Counted from the stretch's first letter, positions 42,973 through 53,067 are shown. The stretch is 64,000 bases of DNA from Calidifontibacillus erzurumensis (GCF_013303125.1 NZ_JABTTE010000013.1:1-64000), one strand, 5' to 3'. Translations and numbers: made by a program. Notes: generated by a model from the sequence alone, not told the origin.

Positions 42973-44919
42973 ATGGATTTCTTTGAACAATTTAAAGTTC
43001 CACATCCAAGTCTAGCCATTTACGCTTCTATGGTTGCGATTATCATAACATTGATCACGATCATCGCCGGTTTAACTTATTTTAAAAAATGGGGTTATTT
43101 GTGGCGTGAATGGTTGACCACTGTTGATCATAAAAAAATCGGAATAATGTATTTGATTTCAGCTATTTTGATGCTTTTCCGCGGTGGCGTCGATGCACTG
43201 ATGATGCGTGCGCAGCTTGCCAGACCGGAAAACACGCTTTTAGATGCGCAGCATTACAATGAAATTTTCACAACCCATGGAGTTGTGATGGTGCTCTTTA
43301 TGGCCATGCCATTTATTATGGCGTTAATGAACTTTATCGTACCGCTCCAAATCGGTGCGCGTGATGTTGCTTTTCCACGGTTGAACGCTTTAAGTTTTTG
43401 GTTATTTTTCTTTGGTGCCATGTTATTTAATATTTCATTTGTTGTCGGTGGATCTCCAGATGCTGGTTGGACGGCTTACTTTCCACTTGCAGGACCGGAA
43501 CTAAGTCCGACTGTCGGAAACAACTATTATATGATTGCCATCCAGATTGCAGGTCTTGGAACACTAATGACAGGTATTAATTTTATTACAACCATTTTAA
43601 AAATGAGAGCTCCAGGTATGACATTAGGGAAAATACCAATGTTTACTTGGTCTGCTTTAGCAGCTAACATCATTATCGTTTTTGCTTTTCCACCGTTTAC
43701 AGTTGCATTGGCGATGGGTACGATGGATCGTTTATTCGGCACTCATTTCTTCTCCATGAACAACGGCGGTATGGATATGCTTTGGGCCAACCTGTTCTGG
43801 GTTTGGGGTCATCCAGAAGTTTACATTCTAATTTTGCCAGCCTTTGGTATTTTCAGTGAAGTCATTTCAACGTTTTCACGGAAAAATCTTTATGGCTATA
43901 AATCAATGGTAGCCTCCATGGTTATCATCTCGTTAATTTCATTCTTTGTATGGGCTCACCATTTCTTTACGATGGGCATGGGACCACTTGCAAACAGCTT
44001 TTTCTCAATAACAACGATGGCTGTTGCTATTCCAACAGGGGTTAAGATCTTTAACTGGTTGTTTACCCTTTATAAAGGAAAGATTGAATTCACAACCCCG
44101 ATGCTTTATGCAATGATGTTCCTGCCCCTTTTCACAATTGGTGGGGTAACAGGCGTCATGCTGGCGATGTCAGCAGCCGATTATCAATACCATAATACAA
44201 TGTTCTTAGTTGCTCACTTTCATAACGTCATTATTCCTGGTGTTGTATTTGCAATGCTTGCCGGTCTCCACTATTATTGGCCAAAGATGTTTGGTTTCAT
44301 GTTAAATGAACGGATCGGTAAATGGACCGTATGGCTTCTTTCTATCGGTTTCGTATTGGCGTTTATGCCAATGTACATCACCGGACTAGATGGTCAAGTA
44401 CGCCGGATGTATACGTATTCTGAAGCAACTGGTTTCGGCCCGTTAAATATGGTTTCATTTGTTGGTGCAATTATATTAGCCATTGGGTTCGTGTTTATTT
44501 GCTATAACCTTTATTATAGCTTCCGTTATGCATCAAGGGATGTTGGCATTGATCCATGGGATGCGCGTACGCTTGAATGGGCAACTCTCAACCCAGTACC
44601 TGCCTATAACTTTGCAATCATTCCGCAAGTTGCGTCTTATCAAGCGGTGTGGGATGCAAAGAAAAAAGGCCACGTATTATTCAAAGGAAAATACGAAAAA
44701 ATTCATATGCCAAGCAATACCGGTGTTCCATTTATAATGGGTGTTCTCTTCTTCATTTGGGGATTTGCCATGGTATTCAGCTTATGGAAATTGGTGATCC
44801 TTTCAACCATTGCCATCTTCCTTTGCATGGTTTACAACTCATTTAAAGAAGACGACGGGTATTACATCTCTGCGGAAGAAGTTGAAAAAACGGAAAGAGA
44901 ATTGCGAGGTGTCAGTTAA
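42973..44919 (+). CDS. qoxB: Cytochrome aa3 quinol oxidase subunit I
   Basis: A 648-residue haem-copper oxidase catalytic subunit with about 14-15 membrane helices. The CuB/haem site motifs are visible: [31 protein letters not shown] and the helix with [25 protein letters not shown] carries the low-spin haem His. It starts 23 bases after qoxA and overlaps qoxC by one base. Confidence 0.96.
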   Translation: MDFFEQFKVPHPSLAIYASMVAIIITLITIIAGLTYFKKWGYLWREWLTTVDHKKIGIMYLISAILMLFRGGVDALMMRAQLARPENTLLDAQHYNEIFTTHGVVMVLFMAMPFIMALMNFIVPLQIGARDVAFPRLNALSFWLFFFGAMLFNISFVVGGSPDAGWTAYFPLAGPELSPTVGNNYYMIAIQIAGLGTLMTGINFITTILKMRAPGMTLGKIPMFTWSALAANIIIVFAFPPFTVALAMGTMDRLFGTHFFSMNNGGMDMLWANLFWVWGHPEVYILILPAFGIFSEVISTFSRKNLYGYKSMVASMVIISLISFFVWAHHFFTMGMGPLANSFFSITTMAVAIPTGVKIFNWLFTLYKGKIEFTTPMLYAMMFLPLFTIGGVTGVMLAMSAADYQYHNTMFLVAHFHNVIIPGVVFAMLAGLHYYWPKMFGFMLNERIGKWTVWLLSIGFVLAFMPMYITGLDGQVRRMYTYSEATGFGPLNMVSFVGAIILAIGFVFICYNLYYSFRYASRDVGIDPWDARTLEWATLNPVPAYNFAIIPQVASYQAVWDAKKKGHVLFKGKYEKIHMPSNTGVPFIMGVLFFIWGFAMVFSLWKLVILSTIAIFLCMVYNSFKEDDGYYISAEEVEKTERELRGVS

Positions 44920-45515
44920 TGAAAATGGATCATACGCTGCCTCTTGAATATAGAACACATCAAAATCAATTAAATATATTAGGTTTTTGGATTTTTATCG
45001 GCGCGGAAATTATGTTGTTTGCAACGCTGTTTGCTTCTTATTTTACACTGGTGGACCGCACAGCGGGCGGTCCTTCTGGTGCGGATATTTTTGATATCAC
45101 GCCGGTCCTTATTGAAACGATTGTTTTATTAACAAGCAGTTTTACAATTGGCTTAGCTGTTCATGCTGCAAGAATTCATTTTAAAAAAGCCATGATGGCT
45201 TTTATTGCTGTAACGTTGCTCCTTGGCCTTGTATTCCTTGGGGTCGAAATTTATGAATTCATTCATTATGTACATGTTGGTGCCGGAATTCAAACGAGCG
45301 CTTTTACAGCGATCTTACTGACAACATTAGGTACGCATGGTGCCCACGTAACGTTCGGCCTGTTCTGGGGATTATGCATTCTTATGCAAATTCATAAGCG
45401 CGGATTAACACCAAAAACAGCAAATAAAGCATTTGTTTTCTCCTTATATTGGCACTTCCTGGATGTTGTCTGGATTTTCATCTTCAGCTTCATCTATTTG
45501 AAAGGAATGATGTAA
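44919..45515 (+). CDS. qoxC: Cytochrome aa3 quinol oxidase subunit III
   Basis: A 198-residue membrane protein with five helices typical of short bacterial subunit III. Recognisable family stretches are LGFWIFIGAEIMLFATLFASYF and LTTLGTHGAHVTFGLFWG. It ends with LYWHFLDVVWIFIFSFIYL. The start overlaps the qoxB stop (TAATG). Confidence 0.95.
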   Translation: MKMDHTLPLEYRTHQNQLNILGFWIFIGAEIMLFATLFASYFTLVDRTAGGPSGADIFDITPVLIETIVLLTSSFTIGLAVHAARIHFKKAMMAFIAVTLLLGLVFLGVEIYEFIHYVHVGAGIQTSAFTAILLTTLGTHGAHVTFGLFWGLCILMQIHKRGLTPKTANKAFVFSLYWHFLDVVWIFIFSFIYLKGMM

Positions 45516-45803
45516 ATGTTAAAACAATTATTTCCATTCAATCAGACGATCGGCTATCTGTTTTCGTTAGTTCTAACTTTAGTTGCATTGGCCGTTTATT
45601 ATTTTGATTTGTCTTTTGCCGTCAGCATGACCATTCTTCTAACAACAGCCTTTTTACAAGCCGGATTGCAATTAGTCGTTTTCATGCATTCCGGTGAAAC
45701 AAAAGATAAAGGTGCAATCTATACCAATATTTTTTATTCCTTAGTGATCGGTCTTGCAACGATTTTCGGTACACTGTTATGTATGATTTGGGGGATTATT
45801 TAA
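45516..45803 (+). CDS. qoxD: Cytochrome aa3 quinol oxidase subunit IV
   Basis: A 95-residue three-helix protein of the cytochrome o/aa3 subunit IV family, with the typical FLQAGLQLVVFMHSGE segment. It begins directly at the qoxC stop. Last gene of the operon. The following 45804-46001 stretch contains no gene I can support. Confidence 0.93.
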   Translation: MLKQLFPFNQTIGYLFSLVLTLVALAVYYFDLSFAVSMTILLTTAFLQAGLQLVVFMHSGETKDKGAIYTNIFYSLVIGLATIFGTLLCMIWGII

Positions 45804-46001
45804 AACTATCGTTTCGATTGTTTACAAGGCCTCCAAATAAATGGTCATAATTGAAAGGCTTTCTTCAATTAAATAAAATACCAAATGGGCAATGTCAGGA
45901 AACAACCGCCATTTGCGCATCGCCTCCCATAAATATAATAGAAAAAAAGGTTGCAGAAGCCTTTATGAAAATTGCAACATAAAACTAATCTATGCCAAAA
46001 C

Positions 46002-46032
46002 GGGTTCAGTTGTATTTTCAATCACTGAACCC
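46002..46032 (+). terminator. Terminator after qoxABCD
   Basis: GGGTTCAGT (46002-46010) pairs perfectly with ACTGAACCC (46024-46032), followed by CTTTTCTTC. It lies 200 bases beyond qoxD. Confidence 0.75.
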
Positions 46033-46159
46033 CTTTTCTTCTAAACTATTAAAGACTTCTCTAAACTCTATCTCCACTAAACTTTTCCCAAATGAAAATT
46101 TTTTAAATTCATATCAATGTTGATACAATTTTTTCATAAAAAATTGAAAAAGGTAAAAT

Positions 46160-46578
46160 ATGAAACTTAACCATATGCATTTAACAGTTACAGATGTTTC
46201 ATCTGCACGAGAATTTTTGGAAACTTATTTTGGTTTGGAAGTGCATAGGAACCCGTGGAAACGGACTTCCTGTAATGATTGATGAAGAGGGTTTTGTGTT
46301 ATCTTTATTGAAAGCTAAGGAAGTGGAATATCCAAAACCTTCTTTATTGGTTTTCCACTAGAAAATGAAGAACAGGTAAACAACATGTATCAACGCCTAA
46401 AGGAAGATGGATTTTATGTAACGGAATCCAATCACTTACACGGCTAGCTTTTTACATAAAGGCACCTGGAGGATTTACCATTGAAATCATTTGCCAAAAA
46501 AATTCATTCTTTCTTCAAGGAATTGGAAAGCCATTAAAAAGTAAAGATGTTAATCAAACTCTCGCATTTATTCCCTAA
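46160..46578 (+). pseudogene. VOC (glyoxalase/bleomycin-resistance) family pseudogene
   Basis: A degraded vicinal-oxygen-chelate protein. It begins MKLNHMHLTVTDVSSAREFL, changes frame after FGLEVHRNP, and continues in a second frame with GLPVMIDEEGFVLSLLKAKE. It changes again to GFPLENEEQVNNMYQRLKEDG, meets a stop, and resumes with AFYIKAPGGFTIEIICQ. At least three frame changes and internal stops are needed to restore the family pattern. No working product is expected. Confidence 0.85.
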
Positions 46579-46651
46579 TCTTAAAGAGATTTTGTGCGCG
46601 ATATAATAAAAATGAAGCAAGAGGTCTGTCTATCTTGCTTCATTCCAATAA

Positions 46652-47446
46652 TTAATATTCATAAATAATACTTACATTTGCACGTATTTCCATTTCTCCG
46701 CCTGATATCGGAGTAGAAGATCCCTCATTATATGCAATACCGCCTCCTGAAGCTTTTTCAAGGCCTGTATAACGAATAGGAGATGGAAAATATGCTCCTG
46801 ATTCATTGATAACAGAAGGAACAGACAAGCTTATTCCGTATAAACCAGCGATTGCCTTTGCCTTTTCTTCTCCGTTTTTAACAGCACCCTTTAATGCTTC
46901 CAGATACTTCGCTGTTTTTGTTGCTTCACTTAAATCAAACGTGATATTGTTTGCCTCATTAATTCCTTCTTTAACTGTTAAATCTAAGATCGTACCTATT
47001 TTCTGAAGATCGTTAACCGTAACTTTTATATTATTAATAACCTCGTAGCCAACGAGAATTTGTTCCCTTTTTGATTCAATCGTACCCTGATTATTTTTAA
47101 TTTCTATGTTTGTCCACTCATATCTTGGCTGAATCCGGTAGTCTACTGTACGGATATCCTTTTCTTGAATTCCTAGTTTTTTCAACTGATCCATTACCCG
47201 ATTCATTTTATTTTTATTATCGTCCTGTGCCTTAATCGCATCAACATTAAATGTTCGAACAGCAATATCAATATAGGCAATATCCGGTGCAACTTTGACA
47301 GTATATGTGCCACTGACACTGATAGACCTTTTATTTACAACATCACTTGCATAAGCTGCCGTACCTCCAGCAAAAGCTTGGGCAGCAAATACTATTAAAC
47401 TAGTAAGCAGCAGACCGAATAATTTTTTTACAGTATTCTTGTTCAT
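46652..47446 (-). CDS. SIMPL-domain (DUF541) secreted protein
   Basis: A 264-residue protein. The signal peptide covers residues 1-34, followed by a SIMPL domain that starts SISVSGTYTVKVAPDIAYIDIAV, the family phrase. The C-terminus ends in IRANVSIIYEY. SIMPL proteins are periplasmic or extracytoplasmic oligomers of mostly unknown function. ATG 47446 has GGAG 9 bases upstream. It lies downstream of the radical SAM operon but is separated from it by a terminator. Confidence 0.88.
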   Translation of the reverse strand: MNKNTVKKLFGLLLTSLIVFAAQAFAGGTAAYASDVVNKRSISVSGTYTVKVAPDIAYIDIAVRTFNVDAIKAQDDNKNKMNRVMDQLKKLGIQEKDIRTVDYRIQPRYEWTNIEIKNNQGTIESKREQILVGYEVINNIKVTVNDLQKIGTILDLTVKEGINEANNITFDLSEATKTAKYLEALKGAVKNGEEKAKAIAGLYGISLSVPSVINESGAYFPSPIRYTGLEKASGGGIAYNEGSSTPISGGEMEIRANVSIIYEY

Positions 47447-47534
47447 GAATATCATCTCCTTATAAATAAATATAAGAATGAAGCAAGAAGTCGGTCTCTT
47501 ACTTCTTTCTGGAAATTATTGTACCACACAAAAA

Positions 47535-47570
47535 GGGCTGAGAAAGATGAATAATATTCTTTCCCAACCC
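47535..47570 (-). terminator. Terminator of the radical SAM/small-protein operon
   Basis: On the minus strand GGGTTGGGAAAG pairs with CTTTCTCAGCCC, with two mismatched or G-T positions, and TTTTTG follows. It lies about 60 bases after the small-protein stop. Confidence 0.7.
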
Positions 47571-47628
47571 CCTTCATTAGAAATAATATCTGTAAAATCT
47601 TTTATACACTGAAACAAAACAAATAGGA

Positions 47629-47937
47629 TTATTTTTTTTCACTAAGTATTTCTTTTAATGAGTTAGCCACCTCTATCAGTTTATCACTTGAAGCTTGTTG
47701 ACTTAATTTGACTAAATCCTTATCTGCATTAAATTTATCAGATAGTACTAATCTTGAAGAAATCTGGAAATCACCATTTAGCTCACGGGAAGAGTTTTTC
47801 CAATTTGCATGCGCTGACCACTCAGATTGAGTATTCTTATTGATTTCAGTAATGATTCCAGTTTTAATATCTAGTAATTCCTTTTTGATGTCATCAATAT
47901 TTACGTTTGAATTAATTTTTGGATTAATTTCCGGCAT
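47629..47937 (-). CDS. Small protein partner of radical SAM enzyme (possible modification substrate)
   Basis: A 102-residue hydrophilic protein with no Cys and no signal peptide. I do not recognise a family. The N-terminal third is leader-like (helical, charged). The middle (residues 38-50) contains two Trp in SEWSAHANWKNSS, followed by a basic helical end. AAGGAGG lies 7 bases before the ATG. It follows the SPASM radical SAM gene by 98 bases with no terminator between. Size, position and operon make it a candidate RiPP precursor or modified protein; that is inference. Confidence 0.6.
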   Translation of the reverse strand: MPEINPKINSNVNIDDIKKELLDIKTGIITEINKNTQSEWSAHANWKNSSRELNGDFQISSRLVLSDKFNADKDLVKLSQQASSDKLIEVANSLKEILSEKK

Positions 47938-48035
47938 ACAAATTCCTCCTTTTTAATGTTTTGTTTCAGTTTTTTTATTTTACAGATATATTTCTGCAAG
48001 AAAGGAGTGTTTCATTTTTCATTCAAATGCTGCCT

Positions 48036-49511
48036 TCATTTAACAGAATCCCATTGTAAATCTACTTCCAATTCTGCTATCCTACTGATAACTTCAAGAT
48101 TATATTCATTTTTAATAAGCCCTTTCAAAGCCCTTATATATCGATCCTTCATAAGCTGGCATTCGCTTGAGTTGGTTAAAATCGTACCCGAATTTTTATA
48201 AGTTTCAAAAGGGCAAGGAGATCCGCACCAACTGCTTATAACGCATTCATTGCAATCTTCAATCCTATCTATTGTTCTCTGGGAAAGTCTTTGGGCTGCC
48301 TCGCTATTTGCCATTTCAATAAAAGAATGCTCGTATAAATTCCCTAAATAAAAATGATCCTCGCCTAATGATTGATTACATGCATATACATTGCCGTCAG
48401 GTGCAACCACACAAATTTCCCTGCCTGCTCCACATGGCGTTCGTTCACACATAAATGGGCGGTATGGCTGTAAGAGATGCTTGAACGTCAAGGATAGATA
48501 TCTTTCTTTTATCAATTGCCCTGTTTCTTCATAAATAGGAGTAATAACAGAATGAAGAATGTTAAACAATCCTTTATTATATTTTTTTACAAAAGCATGC
48601 TGGCGCTCATATTCAAACCCTCTTCCAATCTTTGATAAGGGCCGCATCACCATACTATTAAAACCAAGAAGATGCAAATAAAGAGCAATTTCAGTCATTT
48701 GTTTAACGCTTTCATCCGAAATCACTGCTATTACCCCTCCGGAATTTTCGGGGTATTCTTGATGGAGAGCGAGCAACGATTTTTCAACGTTTTTATAGCT
48801 GCCACTCCCGTTAATAAAAGGCCTTTGTGCGTTGTGAACTGATTCAAATCCGTCACAGCTGATCCCTATACCAACGTTATGCTCTTTAAAAAAATTAATC
48901 ATTTCCGAGTTTAATAGAGTTGAGTTGGATTGCAAACAATATTCCAGGTTCAATAAATCCCCGTAAGTATTTTTTGCATATTCAATTGTATAGCGTATCA
49001 ATGGAAAGTTAAGCAGTGGTTCCCCTCCGGTAAATTCGAGGGTAATTGGTAGAGTAGATCGTGTAGCGGCTATATATTCAGCTATTCGGTCTATGTAAAT
49101 GCGGGCGGTCTCTTTCGTTGTAAAAGAACCTTTAGCTGGTGAAGCATCAGCAAAGCAATAGTTGCATTTCAGGTTACAAGAAGTTGTGACAGCAAATTCA
49201 AAGAAGTGAAATATACCAGGGTCATTATTACTGACATTTGGAGAAAAAACCTTGCCATTTTTTGAACAAAGGCCTTTTTCAAAAAGAAACTCGCTAATTG
49301 CGTTATTCGGAAGAAGTCCTTTTATATCAAGTAAGTCTTTTTCATCCTGGTCAAAAACTGCCCAGCCTCCATTGGAAGGATTGACTGCAACTGTGGAATC
49401 ACCTATATTAATAGTTTTTAATCCTTCAACCCATAAATATTCATCATCCAATGTAGAGCTCTCATTTTTCTTTAATTCAGCATCATAAAAATTAAATAGG
49501 GATCTTGGCAT
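48036..49511 (-). CDS. Radical SAM/SPASM peptide-maturase-like enzyme
   Basis: A 491-residue enzyme. The N-terminal region of about 100 residues (with NPSNGGWAVFDQDEK) resembles peptide-recognition domains of maturases. The radical SAM core has Cys112, Cys116 and Cys119 in SCNLKCNYCF and TGGEPLLNF. The SPASM region has Cys355, 360, 367, 378, then C-x2-C-x5-C-x3-C at 420-433 (CNECVISSWCGSPC) and Cys451, enough for two auxiliary clusters. This architecture is that of RiPP-modifying enzymes and anaerobic sulfatase maturases; no sulfatase is nearby. GGAGAGG precedes the ATG. Confidence 0.9.
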   Translation of the reverse strand: MPRSLFNFYDAELKKNESSTLDDEYLWVEGLKTINIGDSTVAVNPSNGGWAVFDQDEKDLLDIKGLLPNNAISEFLFEKGLCSKNGKVFSPNVSNNDPGIFHFFEFAVTTSCNLKCNYCFADASPAKGSFTTKETARIYIDRIAEYIAATRSTLPITLEFTGGEPLLNFPLIRYTIEYAKNTYGDLLNLEYCLQSNSTLLNSEMINFFKEHNVGIGISCDGFESVHNAQRPFINGSGSYKNVEKSLLALHQEYPENSGGVIAVISDESVKQMTEIALYLHLLGFNSMVMRPLSKIGRGFEYERQHAFVKKYNKGLFNILHSVITPIYEETGQLIKERYLSLTFKHLLQPYRPFMCERTPCGAGREICVVAPDGNVYACNQSLGEDHFYLGNLYEHSFIEMANSEAAQRLSQRTIDRIEDCNECVISSWCGSPCPFETYKNSGTILTNSSECQLMKDRYIRALKGLIKNEYNLEVISRIAELEVDLQWDSVK

Positions 49512-49665
49512 AATTTATTCCTCTCCTAAACTATTAAAATAGGGAAACACTTAAAGATCGTATATATTTATGCTAATTTATTAATTTTATTATCTTAAAT
49601 CGTAGAACTATTAGCCGAAAAAAGTGAACATATATTTGAATTTTCCAAATATTTGATTTGATTTT

Positions 49666-49694
49666 AGTTTACATTTATTGGATATAATAGTCAA
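49666..49694 (-). promoter_or_regulatory. Promoter for the radical SAM operon
   Basis: TTGACT (49689-49694) and TAAACT (49666-49671) are 17 bases apart, about 155 bases before the radical SAM start. Confidence 0.5.
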
Positions 49695-49732
49695 ACATTT
49701 TCTTCCATATTTTATATAATTTTACATACAAA

Positions 49733-49754
49733 AACCAGGCAATACCGCCCGGTT
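49733..49754. terminator. Hairpin between the 46-residue gene and the radical SAM promoter
   Basis: AACCAGGC (49733-49740) pairs with GCCCGGTT (49747-49754) with one mismatch, and five T follow on either strand. It isolates the upstream small gene from the radical SAM operon. Confidence 0.65.
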
Positions 49755-49896
49755 CTTTTTGTCTATCTTATATCCGAAATCATATACTCTATACCATGTA
49801 CTCCTTCATGGTACCATGCATACCTATCTCCGCTACATTGTTATTTCATTATCATTCAAAAAGTAAAGGCCCCTTCCATGTCTCCAATAAAACCTG

Positions 49897-50037
49897 CTAT
49901 CTCCATTCATCCCAATAAATATTTATATATTCTATTTGATTCTTCTTATATTTATTTTCCTCATTAATTTTTTGGTTTTCTACTCTATTCTTTAAATTAT
50001 TACTTTTAATATGAATGTTTTCATCATGTTTTTCCAT
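49897..50037 (-). CDS. Small ORF of 46 residues, unknown
   Basis: A 46-residue hydrophilic peptide starting MEKHDENIHI and ending YINIYWDEWR, with no Cys or signal peptide. GGGGAG lies 7 bases before the ATG, a good site for so short a frame. I recognise no family. The aromatic-rich C-terminus after a Lys/Asn/Glu-rich leader is reminiscent of short modified-peptide precursors. However, a terminator separates it from the radical SAM gene about 400 bases downstream. Real translation is likely but not certain. Confidence 0.45.
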   Translation of the reverse strand: MEKHDENIHIKSNNLKNRVENQKINEENKYKKNQIEYINIYWDEWR

Positions 50038-50120
50038 ATTTTCACTCCCCTTAACTTTCTTCTTTATTTATCTTGAGCTTTTTTAATATTATTTAATCCT
50101 CTTTAGGAACACACGGGAAA

Positions 50121-50411
50121 TCATTTTCTTTGTGTAATTCTTATTAAGTGGTGTTTACAATTTCTACGTAATTTTGGGGCAATCTTAACCCCTTCTTCCC
50201 TTTTCGCTAACATCTCTTCTGTTGTAATAAAAAATATCCCGATGAGAAAAATAAAAATGCTGGCACATATAAATCCAATGCCAATACCGTTTAAGAGAAC
50301 ATCGTTGGAATCGCTTTCAAAAATTGGAATTAATAAAAATAACATTCCTATTAAAACTAAAGAACCACTGATATATTTTAACAGACGCAACACCTTCATA
50401 TGGTTTTCCAT
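50121..50411 (-). CDS. Small membrane protein, unknown
   Basis: A 96-residue protein with two hydrophobic segments (about 13-30 and 42-63), then a basic C-terminus. No family recognised. A GAGG site lies 12 bases before the ATG, longer than ideal. It may be cotranscribed with the 46-residue gene downstream (gap about 80 bases). Confidence 0.5.
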   Translation of the reverse strand: MENHMKVLRLLKYISGSLVLIGMLFLLIPIFESDSNDVLLNGIGIGFICASIFIFLIGIFFITTEEMLAKREEGVKIAPKLRRNCKHHLIRITQRK

Positions 50412-50584
50412 TTGTTGGCCTACCCTCTTCCATGAAAAAATCGTCCATATCTTATAATTAAAGATACTATAATTTTTTAGAAAAATAGAACAATTTTTTA
50501 TTTTGCCCTTAAAACATTATTCACGTAAAATAAAAGTGTTGGTACATATTTTTACTATTACCATTGTGGAAAGGAGATTTTTGT

Positions 50585-51106
50585 ATGATAGGATGTGCAA
50601 GCGGTTTGTTTGGTGATGGTCCGGTAACACTTTCAGAAGGGTTGCAAATTTTAGTGGACGAACATGCTCCTTTACGAAAAAGCTTAGAAACATTGGAATC
50701 ATATAGTAACAAAATTGAGTTTGAAGAAGAAAAAGCAACTGTTTTTCAGCAATTGATCCAAGAAGTGAAAGCGTTTAATGAAAATCTATCCCGTCATTCA
50801 GCAAAAGAAGAAGATCATTTGTTTACAATGATGGAAAAGTATATTGGAAAAAACGGTGGACCGATTGCTGTTATGGAATACGAGCATCAAATGGCCCATG
50901 GGTATATTAATCAATTTTTGCAAAATATCGAAAGCCATAAAGAGCAAACAAATGATGACATGATTGAAAACGCAAATTTAATAAAAAATGCTAAGCAAAT
51001 CTTACTTGATCATTTTGCCAAAGAAGAACAAGTGTTATACCCAATGGCAGAAAAATTGTTATCTCAAGATGAAAAAGACCTGTTAAAAGAAAAAGTCCAG
51101 AATTAA
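50585..51106 (+). CDS. Hemerythrin-like domain protein
   Basis: A 173-residue helical protein with hemerythrin HHE-type iron ligands: His in VDEHAPLR, RHSAKEEDHLF, EYEHQMAHG and DHFAKEEQVLYP. It probably carries a di-iron site for sensing or handling oxygen, nitric oxide or iron stress. The N-terminus MIGCASGLFGDG contains one Cys. ATG 50585 has AAAGGAG 8 bases upstream. It is monocistronic, convergent with the amino acid permease. Confidence 0.88.
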   Translation: MIGCASGLFGDGPVTLSEGLQILVDEHAPLRKSLETLESYSNKIEFEEEKATVFQQLIQEVKAFNENLSRHSAKEEDHLFTMMEKYIGKNGGPIAVMEYEHQMAHGYINQFLQNIESHKEQTNDDMIENANLIKNAKQILLDHFAKEEQVLYPMAEKLLSQDEKDLLKEKVQN

Positions 51107-51212
51107 CATATAAAAGGAGGCGTTTTTTCCGTTCCGTGAAAGGGGCTTTACGAAATAGACGGCATTTTTGAATAAATAAAAATATCACAAAATTTAACAG
51201 CATCGTGCAAAA

Positions 51213-51254
51213 AAGCTGTCCGAAATATCAGGGAACCTGATTTTCAGACAGCTT
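51213..51254. terminator. Terminator between hemerythrin and permease genes
   Basis: AAGCTGTC (51213-51220) pairs with GACAGCTT (51247-51254). An inner TCAGG/CCTGA hairpin makes a long two-step stem, with A-rich and T-rich flanks on either side. Confidence 0.75.
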
Positions 51255-51261
51255 CTTCTTT

Positions 51262-52626
51262 TCATGCGACAGATTTTTCCGCTTTTCTAGCTTTGTCTTT
51301 TTTGGCGATAAAAGAAACTAAAACTAGCAAAGCTACAATGACTAGACATACGATTGTTCCGATCATATTTTGTTTATTAAAAATGAATGCAATAAAAATG
51401 GCAGATAGCGATAAAGCCGCAGTGAACGTTGTATATGGGTGCCAAATAACTTTAAAGCCCTTTAATTTGTCAGCATAACCTTTCCTTAATCTTAACTGTG
51501 CTAAACAAATGCCAATCCAAATTAATAAAACAGTGAAACCTGGAATTGTCATCAAATAGCTGATAACTTGTTCAGGTGTCATATAAGCTAAAAAGACCCC
51601 AACTAAAATAAACATCGTCGTAACGAGAATCCCATTCAAAGGAATCCCTTTTTTCGTCGTTTTTGCGAAAGCTTTCGGAGCCTCTTTGTTTTGTGCCATC
51701 GTAAACAGTGTTCTTGAAGTGGCATAAATACCGGAATTAGCCGCTGAAAGAAGCGCTGTAATGAGCACGAAATTCATGACATGGGCAGCTCCAGGAAGAC
51801 CGATTGAGCTAAATACTTGAACAAACGGACTATCTTCGGAACCAACTTGATTCCATGGAATGATGCCGCAAATAATTAAAATTGGCAAAATGTAAAATAG
51901 AATCACACGAAAGACAGTCGTCTTAATAACTTTCGGAATAACCTTTTCGCTATCCTTTGTTTCAGTAGCAGCAATGCCGATTAATTCAGCTCCGCCATAA
52001 GAAAACATAACGACTAAAAACGCGCTTAAAACACCACCAATGCCGTGTGGGAAAAAGCCTCCATGTGCGGTGTAATTGGAAAATGAAACATTTTCTGCAG
52101 GAAAGACACCGAATAATATCAAACTTCCGAGGATAATAAAGGCAACCAACGTAATAATTTTTATGCTGGCGAACCAAAATTCAAGTTCCCCGTAATGTTT
52201 CACCTGAAACATATTAATTCCGACGATTAATGCTCCACAGAGGATGCTTAATAGCCATAACGGAATATCTTGAAACCAATATTTCAAAAAGCTGCCGGCA
52301 GCTAACAATTCTACAACGGTTACAATAATCCAGTTAATCCAATACAACCAGCCAACAATAAAAGAAAGCTGAAATCCAAACGCTTTATGAATCAAATGTT
52401 GAACATTTAAATTCGGATAGACTGTTGCCATTTCTCCTAAAGCAGCCATAACAATAAATAGTAACAGCCCGCCGATCAAATAAGAGATCACGACACTTGG
52501 CCCGGCCATATTCAATGTATCAGAACTTCCTTTAAAAATACCTGTTCCGATCATTCCAGCCAAAGCAATAAACTGAACGTGACGCGGTGCTAACTCTCTT
52601 TTTAAAACTTGCTGCTCTTCTTTCAT
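51262..52626 (-). CDS. Amino acid permease, APC superfamily
   Basis: A 454-residue transporter with 12 hydrophobic segments. The APC start is LAPRHVQFIALAGMIGTGIFKGSS, with the family's GTG-containing first helix, and later AELIGIAATET in helix 6. Substrate not assignable. The start ATG has a weak AAGGTG site. Upstream 52627-53067 is AT-rich, with a palindrome AACGCTAAAAAGCGTT (about 52709-52724) but no gene. Confidence 0.88.
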   Translation of the reverse strand: MKEEQQVLKRELAPRHVQFIALAGMIGTGIFKGSSDTLNMAGPSVVISYLIGGLLLFIVMAALGEMATVYPNLNVQHLIHKAFGFQLSFIVGWLYWINWIIVTVVELLAAGSFLKYWFQDIPLWLLSILCGALIVGINMFQVKHYGELEFWFASIKIITLVAFIILGSLILFGVFPAENVSFSNYTAHGGFFPHGIGGVLSAFLVVMFSYGGAELIGIAATETKDSEKVIPKVIKTTVFRVILFYILPILIICGIIPWNQVGSEDSPFVQVFSSIGLPGAAHVMNFVLITALLSAANSGIYATSRTLFTMAQNKEAPKAFAKTTKKGIPLNGILVTTMFILVGVFLAYMTPEQVISYLMTIPGFTVLLIWIGICLAQLRLRKGYADKLKGFKVIWHPYTTFTAALSLSAIFIAFIFNKQNMIGTIVCLVIVALLVLVSFIAKKDKARKAEKSVA

Positions 52627-53067
52627 AAATTTTCACACCTTGCTATTTTTTTAATATTATTTTATAAATAGTTTTTCATCTCTAGTCCGGCACTATTCTT
52701 TTTTGATTAAACGCTTTTTAGCGTTAAAGCAATCCTCTACTAATATATCATTTTTCTTAAAATTTTTGCAACATGAATCTATGAACAATAAAACAGTTTG
52801 ATATTTTTGAATATTATTTGTTTTTCAAAACTGTTTTCATGATTTATCAATACTGTTATAAAAATATCCGAACAAACTACCTTTCACATTTAAGAAAAAA
52901 TTAGCCTAACAAAATGCGTAAGTAGCTCACATTTTCACACAAATTTTGAAAAATTTTTCCTTTTATTTAACCATTCAATATAGTATGGTAATATTTGTAA
53001 ACATCTATCTATAAACGAAGTAGTATTGTTTAAGAAGTAAAATTTGTAATTTTTTTGGGGGAATAAG

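Noticed and set aside
42047..45803. Cytochrome c oxidase (caa3) operon
   Set aside because: Subunit II lacks the CuA cysteines and has no haem c motif, so it is a quinol oxidase.
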